Shown here in pieces: positions 23,889-32,864 of a stretch of DNA of 64,000 nt. Source of the DNA: CATQGW01 sp965242565 (GTDB taxonomy: Bacteria; Chloroflexota; Dehalococcoidia; Bin125). The notes beneath the pieces were generated by a model. It had not been told where the DNA came from, did not search any database, and saw nothing but the letters and a program-made list of their open reading frames with translations. Location: assembly GCA_965242565.1 (NCBI GenBank), contig OZ251457.1, positions 496,001 through 560,000 on the forward strand. Direction: 5' to 3'. Both the position numbers and the translations under genes were made by a program. The stretch's first letter is position 1, and every line of letters starts with the position of its first letter.

Positions 23889-25889
23889 ATGACCGCGCCG
23901 AGCGCCCCATCCGCCGACCGGACCGCCGCCGCCCCGATCCGCGAACTGCCCCCGCCCGTCGCCGCCCAGATCGCCGCCGGCGAAGTGGTCGAACGCCCCG
24001 CCGCCGCGCTCAAGGAACTGCTCGAGAACGCGCTCGACGCCGGCGCGCGGCGGATCACGGCGGCGGCCGAGGGCGCCGGACTGGAGCGGCTGGCCGTCCA
24101 CGACGACGGCTGCGGCATCCCCGCCGACCAGCTGGAACTCGCCTTCCGCCGCCACGCCACCTCCAAGCTCGCCGCCGCCGAACAGCTCTGGTCCTTGCGC
24201 AGCTACGGCTTCCGCGGCGAGGCGCTGCCCGCGCTCGCCGCCGCGGCCGGACGACTGGAGGCCGACTCGCGCCCCGCCGCCGCGCCGAGCGGCGCGCGGA
24301 TCGTCTTCGAGCAGGGCCGGCTGCTGGGCCTCGAACGCTCGGCGCGCTCCGCCGGCACCTCGGTCGAACTGCGCGAGCTGTTCGCCGCCCAGCCCGCCCG
24401 CCGCGCCTTCCTGCCCGGCCCCCGCTCCGAGCGCGCCGCCCTGGCCCGGGTCGCCTCCGACGCCGCGCTCGCCCGCCCCGACGTCGGACTGCGGCTCGAA
24501 CTCGACGGCCGCCCCACGCTGCGCCACGATCCGGCCGCGGGCGGCGCCGAAGACGCCCTGCGCGAGGCCTGGGCCGCCGTCTTCGGGGCCGACGCCGCCG
24601 AACGCGCGATCTGGTGGGCCGCGTCCGACGCCGACGCCGGGCTGGCGGTCGACGGACTGGCCGGCGCGCCGCGCGACGGACGGCGCGGACGCGACGGCCT
24701 GCGGCTGTTCGTCAACGGACGCCCGGTGCGCGACCGCTCGCTGGCCTGGGCGCTGCAGGAGGCCTACCGCGGCTGGCTGCCCGCCGGCCGCTTCCCGCTG
24801 GTCGTTGCGCGGCTCACGCTGCCGCCCGACGCCGTCGACGTCAACGTGCATCCGACCAAGGCCGAGGTGCAGCTGCGCGAGCCGGCCCGCGCCTTCGGCC
24901 TCGTGCAGCGCGCGCTGCGCGAGGCGCTCGCCGCGCAGCCCCAGAGCGCCTCGCTGCGTCTGCGCCGGCCCGACCCGGACTTGGAGTGGGCCCCGCTCTC
25001 GCCCGACGCCGGCGCGACCCAGGCGCGGATCGACGCGCTCCCCCAACCGCCCGCCGCGACCCCCGCCACCGCGACCCCAGCCGCCGCGCCATCCGCCGCG
25101 ACCCCGGCCGCCGATCCGTCCGCCGCCGATCCGCTCGCCGGCCCGCGCCGCGCGCTGCCCGCGCCCGAACCCGAGCCGACCCCGCAGCCGCCGCGCCCGC
25201 CCCAGCGCCGACTCGCGCCGCTGCGGATGGTCGGCCAGCTGCACCGCACCTTCATCATCGCCGAGGGCGAACAGGGACTGGTGCTGGTCGACCAGCACGC
25301 CGCCCACGAGCGGGTCGTCTACGAGCGGCTGCTGGCCGCCCAGGGCGCCGGCGGGCAAGCCCGCCAGCCGCTGCTGGATCCGCCGCTCCTGCAGCTGGCG
25401 GCCGACGAATCGGCGGTCTGGCGCGAAGCCGGCGAGCGGCTCGACGCGCTGGGCTTCGAGCTCGACATCTGGCGTCCCGGGCGCGTTGGGCGTTCCGACG
25501 CCGGCGCCGGACGCGGTGCCAGGCTTGACGCCGGGCTTGGCGACGCGCTGCGGCTGCGCGCCGTCCCCGCCGCCGGCCGGCGCGGCGACGATCAGCCGCC
25601 CAGCGCCGCCGAGGCCGAGCGCTGGCTGCGCGAAGTGCTCGCCGAGCTGGCCGAGGACGCCAACGGACGCGGCGCGCGCGGCGCCGCCGAGCAACGCTTC
25701 GATCCGATCGCCGCCTCCGTCGCCTGCCACGCCAGCATCCGCCGCGGCGCGGCGCTCGACCCGCCCGCCATGTCCGCCCTGCTGCGCCAACTCGAAGCCT
25801 GCGCCGACCCCCACTCCTGCCCCCACGGACGCCCCACCTTCGTCGAAATCGCCTCCACCGACCTGCTCCGCGAGTTCGGCCGCACCTAG
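23889..25889 (+). CDS. mutL: DNA mismatch repair protein MutL with endonuclease motif
   Basis: 666-residue GHKL ATPase. ATP-binding motifs are ELLENALDAGA, DDGCGI and SYGFRGEAL, with the conserved start IAAGEVVERPAAALKEL. A Pro/Ala-rich linker of about 60 residues (near 385-435) joins the C-terminal dimerisation domain. That domain keeps the metal-dependent nicking motif DQHA-x2-E-x4-E (DQHAAHERVVYE), A-C-H-A-S-I-R, and CPHGRP, so this MutL should be an endonuclease, as in bacteria without MutH. Co-transcribed with mutS. Confidence 0.95.
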   Translation: MTAPSAPSADRTAAAPIRELPPPVAAQIAAGEVVERPAAALKELLENALDAGARRITAAAEGAGLERLAVHDDGCGIPADQLELAFRRHATSKLAAAEQLWSLRSYGFRGEALPALAAAAGRLEADSRPAAAPSGARIVFEQGRLLGLERSARSAGTSVELRELFAAQPARRAFLPGPRSERAALARVASDAALARPDVGLRLELDGRPTLRHDPAAGGAEDALREAWAAVFGADAAERAIWWAASDADAGLAVDGLAGAPRDGRRGRDGLRLFVNGRPVRDRSLAWALQEAYRGWLPAGRFPLVVARLTLPPDAVDVNVHPTKAEVQLREPARAFGLVQRALREALAAQPQSASLRLRRPDPDLEWAPLSPDAGATQARIDALPQPPAATPATATPAAAPSAATPAADPSAADPLAGPRRALPAPEPEPTPQPPRPPQRRLAPLRMVGQLHRTFIIAEGEQGLVLVDQHAAHERVVYERLLAAQGAGGQARQPLLDPPLLQLAADESAVWREAGERLDALGFELDIWRPGRVGRSDAGAGRGARLDAGLGDALRLRAVPAAGRRGDDQPPSAAEAERWLREVLAELAEDANGRGARGAAEQRFDPIAASVACHASIRRGAALDPPAMSALLRQLEACADPHSCPHGRPTFVEIASTDLLREFGRT

Positions 25890-26205
25890 CCCGCATTCCC
25901 CACCTCCGTCGCTCCCGCTCCTTCCTTTCCGTCATACCCGCGCTTGCCGCGGGTATCTCGACGTGAGCAGCACCCAACGCTGTTCCCTACCATCTTTCGT
26001 CGTTCCCGCTCCTCCCTTTCCGTCGTTCCCGCGCACGCGGGAACCCAAACCCAACGCCGTTCGCAGCGCGGCCCAGGCCGTCCCCTCAACGCCCATTCGT
26101 GGAAACTCCGGGGTTGGGTCCCGCAAACAACCGCCGTATGGATTCCAGCGTGCGCTGGAATGACGAAAGAGTGAACACACCCAGGTCTGCCGCCCCGCGC
26201 CGAAC
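25890..26205. repeat. Composite of three hairpin repeats after mutL
   Basis: Contains ACCCGCGCTTGCCGCGGGT at 25937-25955, followed by ATCTCGACGTGA; TTCCCGCG/CGCGGGAA at 26026-26043, followed by CCAAACCCAACGCCGTTCGCAG; and an inverted hairpin at 26142-26161 (ATTCCAGCG/CGCTGGAAT) followed by GACGAAAGAGTGAACAC. It is therefore a forward-forward-reverse arrangement of the repeat family found throughout the window. Could also act as a terminator region for mutS-mutL. Confidence 0.75.
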
Positions 26206-26209
26206 GCGG

Positions 26210-26215
26210 TACACT
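26210..26215 (+). promoter_or_regulatory. Candidate leaderless -10 hexamer TACACT
   Basis: TACACT ends 6 nt before the ATG at 26222. A -10 at this distance puts the transcription start at the start codon. No ribosome binding site is present. Confidence 0.5.
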
Positions 26216-26221
26216 CAGGAC

Positions 26222-26566
26222 ATGACGGAAGTAGCGCCGGAAGACCGCTCGCAGCTCGCGACCAGGGCCGACCTCGTAGATCTGCGAGACGGCCTGCGCG
26301 CCGACATCAACGGGGCATTCGGCAAGCTTGCCGTCCGCATTCAGGCGCTGGACGAGAAGCTCAGCCGCGAGTTCGCCTCGCTGCGCTGTGAGTTTGCTGC
26401 GCTGCGCTGTGAAATCGCCTCGCTCCGCCATGAGATCATCGAACTGCGGCGCGAGCTCGACGAGCGCGATGAACGCCTGCGGCGCGAATTCCGCTGGGCG
26501 GTCGGCATCGTCGTCGCCCTCTTCATCGCCCAGATGGGCATCACCATCGGCCTCGCCGTGACCTAG
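26222..26566 (+). CDS. Small coiled-coil protein with C-terminal membrane anchor
   Basis: 114-residue protein. Residues about 20-85 are heptad-like and charged (ALDEKLSREFASLRCEFAALRCEIASLRHEIIELRRELDE as successive pieces), followed by one membrane helix (WAVGIVVALFIAQMGITIGLAV). The DNA for the coiled coil contains short near-direct repeats (TCGCTGCGCTGTGA-type). The ATG at 26222 is supported by the leaderless -10; an earlier in-frame start lies within repeat sequence. Function unknown. Confidence 0.7.
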   Translation: MTEVAPEDRSQLATRADLVDLRDGLRADINGAFGKLAVRIQALDEKLSREFASLRCEFAALRCEIASLRHEIIELRRELDERDERLRREFRWAVGIVVALFIAQMGITIGLAVT

Positions 26567-26624
26567 CGCCGTGACCTAGTTCCGCCCGTTCCTACGCCGC
26601 GTTGAAATATTCGACAACGCGCGA

Positions 26625-26654
26625 ATGACACAATCGACGCACTTGGGGTACGAT
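26625..26654 (+). promoter_or_regulatory. Candidate sigma-70 promoter for the peptide-binding lipoprotein gene
   Basis: ATGACA at 26625-26630 (5 of 6 to the -35 consensus), an 18-nt spacer and TACGAT at 26649-26654. The leader to the ATG at 26741 is about 80 nt and ends with GGCAGGAGGAACAG. Confidence 0.5.
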
Positions 26655-26740
26655 CTTTCAATCCACCGCAGCCGCCCGAATCCACGCGGCGGCCGCGGCG
26701 ACAACCAGAGGGCCGCAGGCCCGGCAGGAGGAACAGACCG

Positions 26741-28837
26741 ATGAGCGAAACCAACTACTGGAGCCGCATGCGCCGCCGCCGCCTCTCGCGCCGCACGCTC
26801 TTGGGCGCGTCCGCCCGAGCCGGCGTCGGAGCCGCCGGGCTCGCCCTGGTCGGCTGCGGCGACGATGACGACGACCAGCAGCAGCAGGCCGTCGCCCAGA
26901 GCGCACCGGCCGCGCAACAGCAACAGCAGCAGGCCGCGCCCGCCGCCCAGGCTCAGCAGCAGCAGGCCCAGCAACAGGCCGACACCGTCGCCCAGCAGGA
27001 GGACGACGACGACGCCCAGGCGACGCAAACCGTCTCCGCCGCGGCCTCCGACCTCGTCGTCGGCGGCGTCCGCACCGCGCCCTTCGTCGGCCCCTTCTCC
27101 GGCGACCCGCCCACCCTCGACCCCTACGAGAACCTCACCTACCGCGCCCAGATCCCGTCCGGCTACCACTACTCCAAGCTGATCCAGGCGATCACCGGCG
27201 CCGAGGGCGTCAACCCGATCAACACCGCCGAGTACGAGCCGGACGCCGCCGCCTCGCTGCCGGAGATCCCCGACGGCACGACGTACATCTTCACCATTCG
27301 CGACGACATCAAGTGGCACGACGTCGAGCCGCTCAACGGCCGCGACATGACGATGGACGACATCCAGCAGACCCACGACCGCTTCAAGGAGATCTCCGCC
27401 AACTCCGCCGGCTGGGACCGCGTCGTCGACAGCTTCACGATCGGCGAAGACCGCTCGATCACCTTCAAGCTGCACCGCCCCCACGCGCCGTTCCTGACGC
27501 TGGCCGGCTCCTCCCAGCACATGTGGCTGATCCCGCCCGAGATCGTCGACGACGGCACCGTCGCCGCGCGCCCGGTCGGCTCCGGCCCCTGGATCTTCGA
27601 CAACTTCGAGCCGGGCGTCGCCATCACCTGGCGCCACAACCGCGACAACTGGCACCGCAACAACGACTACATCAACGTCGCGCAGAACCTGCCCCTGATG
27701 GACGGCGTGATCGCCACCATGAACGGCGACACCAACGTGCTGATCCCCGCCCTGGGCGACGGCGCGCTGGACTTCTCCCAGCTCTCGGCGGCGATCTACA
27801 AGCAGACCGTGGACGCCGCGCCGCAGATCGAGGACGACGGCTACGTCTTCACCTCCAACACGGTGCCCGGCGGGTTCTACTTCAACTACTCGATCCCGCC
27901 CTGGAACGATGTCCGCGTCCGCCTCGCGCTCTCCTTCTCCATGGACCGCGACGGCATCCTCGCCGCCACCGACGAGACCGGCCGCGGCGGCTGGCACAGC
28001 CCGCTCTCGCAGCTGCCGCCGTTCTGGATGGACCCCAAGGACCTCGACACCTTCGGCGAGACCTTTGAGGGCGAGGACTCCGGCCTCGTCTTCCACCGCG
28101 ACATCGGCAAGGCTCGCCAGTTGCTCGACGCCGCCGGCTTCCCCGAGGGCATCCAGGCGACACTGCACGGCACCGCCGACTACGGCGCCACGGTGGTCAA
28201 CCTCTACGAGGCCTGCGCCGCCACCGCCGCCGAGGCCGGCTTCCAGTTCGAGTTCTTCTTCAAGGAGTACGCCGCCTACATCGCCTCGATCTTCCGCGGC
28301 AACTTCCCCGACAACTGGGACGGCGAGTCCAGCCACCTCGGCATCGGCCCGCTCTACGGCGGCGCGACCGACCCGGAGGACATCTTCGCCGCCGTCTACG
28401 CCCGCAGCTCCGGCCGCCACAACTGGGGCTCCGCCGGGCGCACGCCCAGCAACCTCGAGACGGTGCTCGGACTCGACACCGGCGGCAACGCCGAGGCTTG
28501 GTCGCACGCCAACGCCGTCAGCGGCGGCGGGCCCGAGACCGACGAGCGCCTGCACGAGATGTTCGACACCCAGAAGGGCATCCTCGACTTCGAAGAGCGA
28601 GTCGAGTACATCAACGACATCCAGCGCTACATGTCGACCAAGATGTACATGGTCCCCTACGTCGCCTCGCCCGGCGTCTACGCCTTCAACCCCTGGATGC
28701 AGCAGGTCGACGTCAACACCGGCGCAGTGATCGAGAACAGCAGCCAGCGCATGTGGCCCAAGGCCACCTACGCCTGGGGCGGCGCGGGCGAACCGACCTT
28801 CATGCTCGACCAGAGCATCAAGGACCAGCACACCTAG
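26741..28837 (+). CDS. Peptide/nickel-type ABC transporter substrate-binding lipoprotein, Tat-exported
   Basis: 698-residue extracytoplasmic solute receptor of family 5 (SBP_bac_5). A twin-arginine signal (LSRRTLLGASARAG, RR at 17-18) leads to lipobox LVGC with Cys39, followed by a Gln/Ala/Asp-rich tether to about residue 95. The binding domain shows the family pattern PPTLDPYENL, WHDVEPLNGRDMTMDDI, and AHNRDNW-like segment WRHNRDNWHRN. Two permease genes follow, so it is the receptor of that importer. Substrate (oligopeptide or other) is not decidable. RBS GGAGG. The large antisense frames on the other strand are shadows. Confidence 0.92.
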   Translation: MSETNYWSRMRRRRLSRRTLLGASARAGVGAAGLALVGCGDDDDDQQQQAVAQSAPAAQQQQQQAAPAAQAQQQQAQQQADTVAQQEDDDDAQATQTVSAAASDLVVGGVRTAPFVGPFSGDPPTLDPYENLTYRAQIPSGYHYSKLIQAITGAEGVNPINTAEYEPDAAASLPEIPDGTTYIFTIRDDIKWHDVEPLNGRDMTMDDIQQTHDRFKEISANSAGWDRVVDSFTIGEDRSITFKLHRPHAPFLTLAGSSQHMWLIPPEIVDDGTVAARPVGSGPWIFDNFEPGVAITWRHNRDNWHRNNDYINVAQNLPLMDGVIATMNGDTNVLIPALGDGALDFSQLSAAIYKQTVDAAPQIEDDGYVFTSNTVPGGFYFNYSIPPWNDVRVRLALSFSMDRDGILAATDETGRGGWHSPLSQLPPFWMDPKDLDTFGETFEGEDSGLVFHRDIGKARQLLDAAGFPEGIQATLHGTADYGATVVNLYEACAATAAEAGFQFEFFFKEYAAYIASIFRGNFPDNWDGESSHLGIGPLYGGATDPEDIFAAVYARSSGRHNWGSAGRTPSNLETVLGLDTGGNAEAWSHANAVSGGGPETDERLHEMFDTQKGILDFEERVEYINDIQRYMSTKMYMVPYVASPGVYAFNPWMQQVDVNTGAVIENSSQRMWPKATYAWGGAGEPTFMLDQSIKDQHT

Positions 28838-28859
28838 GCCGGTCGCCAAGCCGACCCCT

Positions 28860-28893
28860 GCGGGCGGGGGTGCCCAAGCACGCCCCCGCCCGC
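28860..28893 (+). terminator. Strong GC stem-loop after the binding-protein gene
   Basis: Arms GCGGGCGGGGG (28860-28870) and CCCCCGCCCGC (28883-28893) pair over 11 bp with a 12-nt loop. No T tract follows, so it may stabilise the upstream mRNA or partly attenuate transcription into the permease genes rather than terminate fully. Confidence 0.55.
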
Positions 28894-28965
28894 CTTGGCC
28901 AGTGTGTACGCCAAGCGGACCCTAAGGGCGCCACAAGCTGTGGAAACAGGAACAGGAGTTGAGCA

Positions 28966-29226
28966 ATGAAACGGTTCAAGCGCGCCTTCATCACGGTCGT
29001 TGCCGGTGGTTTCTTGGTCGCTAGCGCGACTGCATTCACGGATGCCGCCACCCCCCGGTCCGTTGAGCCGGTCTCGCCTACCACTGGACACGAGCTTGTC
29101 GCCACGTTTGACGATGGCGACTCCACGGTTGACAAAGGGCCGAGCGGATCTCGCGTCGGGTGCGCTTGGACGATCGGAGCGTGCGGTTTCGCGCGTTTCG
29201 CCAATGAGGGCTACGGCGCGGTCTAG
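28966..29226 (+). CDS. Small putative exported peptide between binding protein and permeases
   Basis: 86 residues. Residues 1-28 resemble a signal peptide (MKRFKRAFITVVAGGFLVASATAF). The rest is short and contains two Cys near the C-terminus (GCAWTIGACGF). CAGGAGTTGAG lies 5 nt before the ATG. GC content and codon use are visibly lower than in flanking genes, which suggests recent arrival. No family recognised. It could be a spurious frame, but the signal peptide and strong RBS favour a gene. Confidence 0.5.
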   Translation: MKRFKRAFITVVAGGFLVASATAFTDAATPRSVEPVSPTTGHELVATFDDGDSTVDKGPSGSRVGCAWTIGACGFARFANEGYGAV

Positions 29227-29269
29227 TCCCTAACCAAAGGCCGAAACGCTCACCCGCGAGTAGCCCGCC

Positions 29270-30235
29270 GTGCGCACGTACATCCTTCGTCGCGTCCTGC
29301 TGATCATCCCGACCATGATCGGGGTGACCATGCTCGTCTCGCTGCTCACCCAGCTGCTGCCCGGCGACTTCATCGACGTAATGCTCGCCGACCACGTCGC
29401 CCAGGGCGAGGACCTGGCCAAGATCCGCGCCGAGTGGGAGGAGCAACTCGGCTGGAACGATCCCTGGATCGTGCAGTACGGCAACTGGCTCTGGGACGCG
29501 CTGCGCGGCGACCTCGGCACCTCGCTGATCGGCAGCTTCAACACCGTCGTCGAGGAAATGGCGAGCCGCATCCCGGTCACCCTGGAACTCGGCATCCTCG
29601 CCCTGATCGTCGGCGTCGCCGTCGCCCTCCCCGTCGGGATCATCTCCGCCGTGCGGCAGGACTCGATCGTCGACTACCTCTTCCGCGGCACTGCGATCCT
29701 CGCGCTCTCGGTGCCCGGCTTCTGGATCGCCGTCCTGATCATTCGCGTCATCTTCCCCCAGCTCGGCCTGCCCGCGCTGCCGCTGATCTATCAGGACCCG
29801 ACCGAGAATCTGACCGAAAACCTGCGGCAGATGTACGTCCCGGCGATCATCTTGGGGATCGGCCTGGCCGGCCCGGTCATGCGCCTCACCCGCGGCGAAA
29901 TGCTCGAGGTGCTGCGCCAGGACTACGTCCGCACCGCCCGCGCCAAGGGCCTCCGCGAGCAGGCCGTGATCGTCCGCCACGCGATGCGCAACGCGCTGAT
30001 CCCCGTGCTCACCCTGATCGGACTCTCCGCCTCGATCCTGATCGGCGGCTCGGTGATCATGGAATCGATCTTCACCCTGCCCGGCATGGGGCTGCGCATG
30101 CTGACCGCCCTCAAAGACCGCGACATTCCGGTCGTGATGGGCATCATGGTCGTGATCGCCCTGGTCGTGATCGTCGCCAACCTGCTGATCGACATCGCCT
30201 ATTCGCTGGTCGATCCGCGCATCCGCTACAACTGA
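29270..30235 (+). CDS. ABC transporter permease, OppB/DppB type
   Basis: 321-residue integral membrane protein with the family start MRTYILRRVLLIIPTMIGVTMLVSLL and six predicted membrane helices. The EAA loop reads YVRTARAKGLREQAVIVRHAMRNALIPVLTL (as pieces), the contact site for the ATPase. GTG start at 29270 with only a weak RBS. It pairs with the next permease to form the channel for the receptor encoded upstream. Confidence 0.92.
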   Translation: MRTYILRRVLLIIPTMIGVTMLVSLLTQLLPGDFIDVMLADHVAQGEDLAKIRAEWEEQLGWNDPWIVQYGNWLWDALRGDLGTSLIGSFNTVVEEMASRIPVTLELGILALIVGVAVALPVGIISAVRQDSIVDYLFRGTAILALSVPGFWIAVLIIRVIFPQLGLPALPLIYQDPTENLTENLRQMYVPAIILGIGLAGPVMRLTRGEMLEVLRQDYVRTARAKGLREQAVIVRHAMRNALIPVLTLIGLSASILIGGSVIMESIFTLPGMGLRMLTALKDRDIPVVMGIMVVIALVVIVANLLIDIAYSLVDPRIRYN

Positions 30236-30280
30236 TCGCTGCCGGCGCCGGCGCGCGCCGAAGAGGGGAAACAGTGGACG

Positions 30281-31651
30281 ATGACTGAGAGCAGCGCCCC
30301 GGAAGCCGCGATCCAGTACCGGGACCGCACCGATATCGGCGGATGGCTGCGCGACCAGATGCAGGGGCTGATCGACCGCTCGGTCTCCAGCCCGATCGGC
30401 TTCGTCACCGCGATCGCCACGCTGATCGTCGCCGGCTCCGTCGGTTTCCTGGTCGGCGTCGTGATCATGCCGTACTGGATGTTCCGCCGTAAGAAGTACC
30501 TCGGCGCGTTCGGCGCGCTGATCCTGCTGCTGAGCGTGATCGTGGCCGCCGTCGCGCCACTGCTCCAGACTGTCGAGCAGGACCCCGAAGCGGTGCGCGT
30601 CGCGCCCTACACCAAGGCCTTCTTCAGCGACCGCTTCATCTCGCCCAACGCCGACCACATCTTCGGCACCGACAATCAGGGGCGGGACATCGTGACCCGG
30701 ATCATCTACGGTTCCGAGGTCACCGTGCTGGTCGGCTTCGGCTCCGTGATCGCGACCGCCTTCCTCTCCACCCTGATCGGCCTCGTCTCCGGCTACTTCG
30801 CCGGCGCCGGCATGTCCTGGTCAATGCGCGCACCGCCGCCAATTATCAACTTACGCACCGGTTCCTTCCCGCTCTGGTGGTTCCTCGCCCTGCCCTTCGC
30901 GATCATCGTGCTGGCCGGCCAGATCCTGCTCACGCTGCTCGACATCCTCACGCTCAACTTCTTCTCCGAGCGGATCAGCGAGTTCGGCGACGACCTCTTC
31001 GGCCGCTGGCCCTCGCGCAGCGGCGCGCTGCCCGACCTCGACCTCGTGATCCAGCGCATCGTCGACGTCTGGAACGCCTTCCCTGCGATCTTCCTGATCC
31101 TCGCCGTGCTGGCCATCATCGGCAGCGGCGGCGACGGTTTCCTCGGGCTCGGCTTCGGCCCCAACTTCGGCCCGCAGGCCAACATCGGCGACGAGTGGTT
31201 CTGGCAGGTCTTCCCCCGCACCACGACGGTGATCCTCACCGTCGCGCTGGTGCTGGCCGCCGGCAACTCGCGGATCGTGCGCGGCGCCGTGCTCGCCACC
31301 CGCGCCGCCGCCTACGTCGAAGCCGCTCGCTCGCTCGGCGCCTCCAACGTGCGCATCATGGTCGCCCACATCGTGCCCAACATCATGGCCACGATCATCG
31401 TGCTCGCCTCGCTCAACCTCGGCGCTGCGGTGCTGATCGAAGCCGCCATCTCCTTCCTCGGCTTCGGCATCCCGCCGCCCTTCCCCACCTGGGGCCGCGA
31501 CACCGGCCAGATCGCGCTCGTCTACGCGACCGAGGCCTGGTGGCTCGCCTTCTTCCCCGGGCTGATGATCATGATCGCCGTCTTCGGCTTCAACATGATG
31601 GGCGACGCCCTCCGCGACATCCTCGACCCCCGCCTGCGCGGCACCCAGTAG
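30281..31651 (+). CDS. ABC transporter permease, OppC/DppC type, with enlarged loop
   Basis: 456 residues, longer than the usual 290-330. After the N-terminal helix and the HIFGTDNQGRDIVTRIIYG motif typical of OppC, an insertion of roughly 100 residues (from about 188, containing FPLWWFLALPFAIIVLAGQIL and a charged stretch to about 260) precedes the later helices. The EAA loop is YVEAARSLGASNVRIMVAHIVPN. The end matches DALRDILDPRLRG. GAGGGGA precedes the ATG. No ATP-binding subunit gene follows in the window. Confidence 0.9.
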   Translation: MTESSAPEAAIQYRDRTDIGGWLRDQMQGLIDRSVSSPIGFVTAIATLIVAGSVGFLVGVVIMPYWMFRRKKYLGAFGALILLLSVIVAAVAPLLQTVEQDPEAVRVAPYTKAFFSDRFISPNADHIFGTDNQGRDIVTRIIYGSEVTVLVGFGSVIATAFLSTLIGLVSGYFAGAGMSWSMRAPPPIINLRTGSFPLWWFLALPFAIIVLAGQILLTLLDILTLNFFSERISEFGDDLFGRWPSRSGALPDLDLVIQRIVDVWNAFPAIFLILAVLAIIGSGGDGFLGLGFGPNFGPQANIGDEWFWQVFPRTTTVILTVALVLAAGNSRIVRGAVLATRAAAYVEAARSLGASNVRIMVAHIVPNIMATIIVLASLNLGAAVLIEAAISFLGFGIPPPFPTWGRDTGQIALVYATEAWWLAFFPGLMIMIAVFGFNMMGDALRDILDPRLRGTQ

Positions 31652-31659
31652 CGCCGTCT

Positions 31660-31940
31660 CCCGTCGTCCCCGCACCCATCTCTCCCCGTCGTTCCCGCCC
31701 CATCTCTCCCCGTCGTTCCCGCCCCATCTCTCCCCGTCGTTCCCGCCCCCGAGCGGGAACCCAAGCCCAACTCCGTTCGCAGCTCCGGAGCTCCGAACTG
31801 CCTGCCAACCTCCGTTCGCAGGACATCTCGGTACACCGCGCCGCCGACAGCCGCCGTATGGATTCCCGCGCAAGGCGGGAATGACGGGAAGATGAGGGCG
31901 GGAGTGACGGAGACGGGGGGGAATGACGGAGCTGTGAACA
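31660..31940. repeat. Composite hairpin element: forward array and hairpin, then inverted hairpin and array
   Basis: Three 24-nt half-units (CGTCGTTCCCGCCCCATCTC-type) run from about 31687 and end in a full hairpin, GTTCCCGC (31739-31746) with GCGGGAAC (31753-31760), then CCAAGCCCAACTCCGTTCGCAG. About 100 nt further on, the inverted partner lies at 31862-31882 (ATTCCCGC/GCGGGAAT), followed by TGACGG half-units. The core before the second hairpin is GCCGACAGCCGCCGTATGG. Confidence 0.8.
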
Positions 31941-31944
31941 GGCT

Positions 31945-32361
31945 CTAGCGCTCGGCGGTGCCGGCGGAAAGCTCGGCCGGCGTCGGCTGCGAAGCAGCCG
32001 TGAGGAAGCCGAAGCGGCGCAGGTCCGGGCTCAGATCAGGATGAATCTCGACCCGCATGATCGCCGGATACGGAATAAAAACCTGGACGGGCTGCTCGTT
32101 CTGCTCTTCCTGCGTGTGCAGCGCCACCCAGGCGTCGGCCACGGCGGTAATGGCGCGGATGTAGTGCCGCGCGCCGTCGGAGGTGTAGAGCTGCACGAGC
32201 GGGATGGTGCAGGAGACCTGCGAGCAGTAGGAGTGAATGGCGGCGGGCAGCACGGATTCGAAGAAGTTGCGGTCGAAGGGCGCGCCGGAGGGCGGCGGCG
32301 CGGGCCGCGCGGGCGGCATCACGCCGGGCGGCAGAACGAGCGGCGAAGGAGTGTTGGGCAT
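31945..32361 (-). CDS. Hypothetical protein
   Basis: 138 residues. A Pro-rich N-terminus (about 1-28) is followed by a compact domain, FFESVLPAAIHSYCSQVSCTIPLVQLYTSDGARHYIRAITAVADAWVALHTQ, and beta strands QVFIPYPAIMRVEIHPDL. No family is recognised. Two Cys (CSQVSC) may form a disulfide or metal site. It lies just downstream of the tmRNA gene on the same strand. Confidence 0.65.
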   Translation of the reverse strand: MPNTPSPLVLPPGVMPPARPAPPPSGAPFDRNFFESVLPAAIHSYCSQVSCTIPLVQLYTSDGARHYIRAITAVADAWVALHTQEEQNEQPVQVFIPYPAIMRVEIHPDLSPDLRRFGFLTAASQPTPAELSAGTAER

Positions 32362-32452
32362 CGCTCGGTTGGCTGTTGTGTGGCCGTCGTGTCGCTGTCG
32401 TGTCGCCGCGCGCTGTGAGGCGGGAACGGCGGGGCGAGAATGTTGGGTGAGG

Positions 32453-32811
32453 TGGTGGAGACGGGGGAGAATCGAACTCCCCGTCCAGACGGGCGCTCCC
32501 TACAGCCTCTACGCGCGTAGCCGTCGCTTGCAGTGTCCCCGTCCGCCGGCGCGTCGGCCTACCGTTACGGGCGGGTCAGCCGGGGTGATCTTTTCTCCGC
32601 GGTCCCGGCGTCCCGCGGGGAGCAACCGAACTGGTCGGCGCCGCGTTCCCTCCGGCTCGGTTACGGGTGGGAGGCGACGTCGCCGCGGCTAGGCGGCGAG
32701 GGCGAGTTCCTTGGGTTCGCCAGTTAAGGAAGGTCGGCGCGGATTTACGAGGAGCGCCCCCTCGGCGCGCAGCCGCAGATCAGTCGGCCGCTGTCGATCC
32801 CTTTCGTCCCC
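32453..32811 (-). ncRNA. ssrA: Transfer-messenger RNA (tmRNA)
   Basis: 359 nt. The 5' end GGGGACG pairs with CGTCTCC just before the encoded 3' ACCA, giving a 7-bp acceptor stem. The T arm is GGGGA-GTTCGAT-TCTCCCC, with T-loop GTTCGATTC. The mRNA-like frame ends at TAG (32689-32691) and reads ...TGEPKELALAA, giving the usual LAA degradation tag; the frame is open back to NPRRPSL, so the tag is at most 18 residues and the resume codon is undetermined. It rescues stalled ribosomes together with SmpB, whose gene lies 1.5 kb away on the same strand. Confidence 0.95.
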
Positions 32812-32846
32812 AGCTGCGGACCGACTCGGCGTCGGCCTCTGCGGGC

Positions 32847-32852
32847 ATTGTA
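32847..32852 (-). promoter_or_regulatory. Candidate -10 of the tmRNA gene (TACAAT)
   Basis: TACAAT on the minus strand lies 35 nt before the mature tmRNA 5' end, which allows a short leader to be removed by RNase P. The -35 region is weak. It lies just beyond the stop codon of the CoA-transferase gene. Confidence 0.45.
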
Positions 32853-32864
32853 GCCCGCTGCACC

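Noticed and set aside
21034..23910. 958-codon minus-strand frame opposite mutS
   Set aside because: Low-complexity Gly/Arg/Gln shadow of a GC-rich gene; MutS motifs lie on the plus strand.
26576..28849. 757-codon minus-strand frame opposite the peptide-binding lipoprotein
   Set aside because: Val/Asp/Gly-rich shadow without motifs; the plus-strand frame has signal peptide, lipobox and family blocks.
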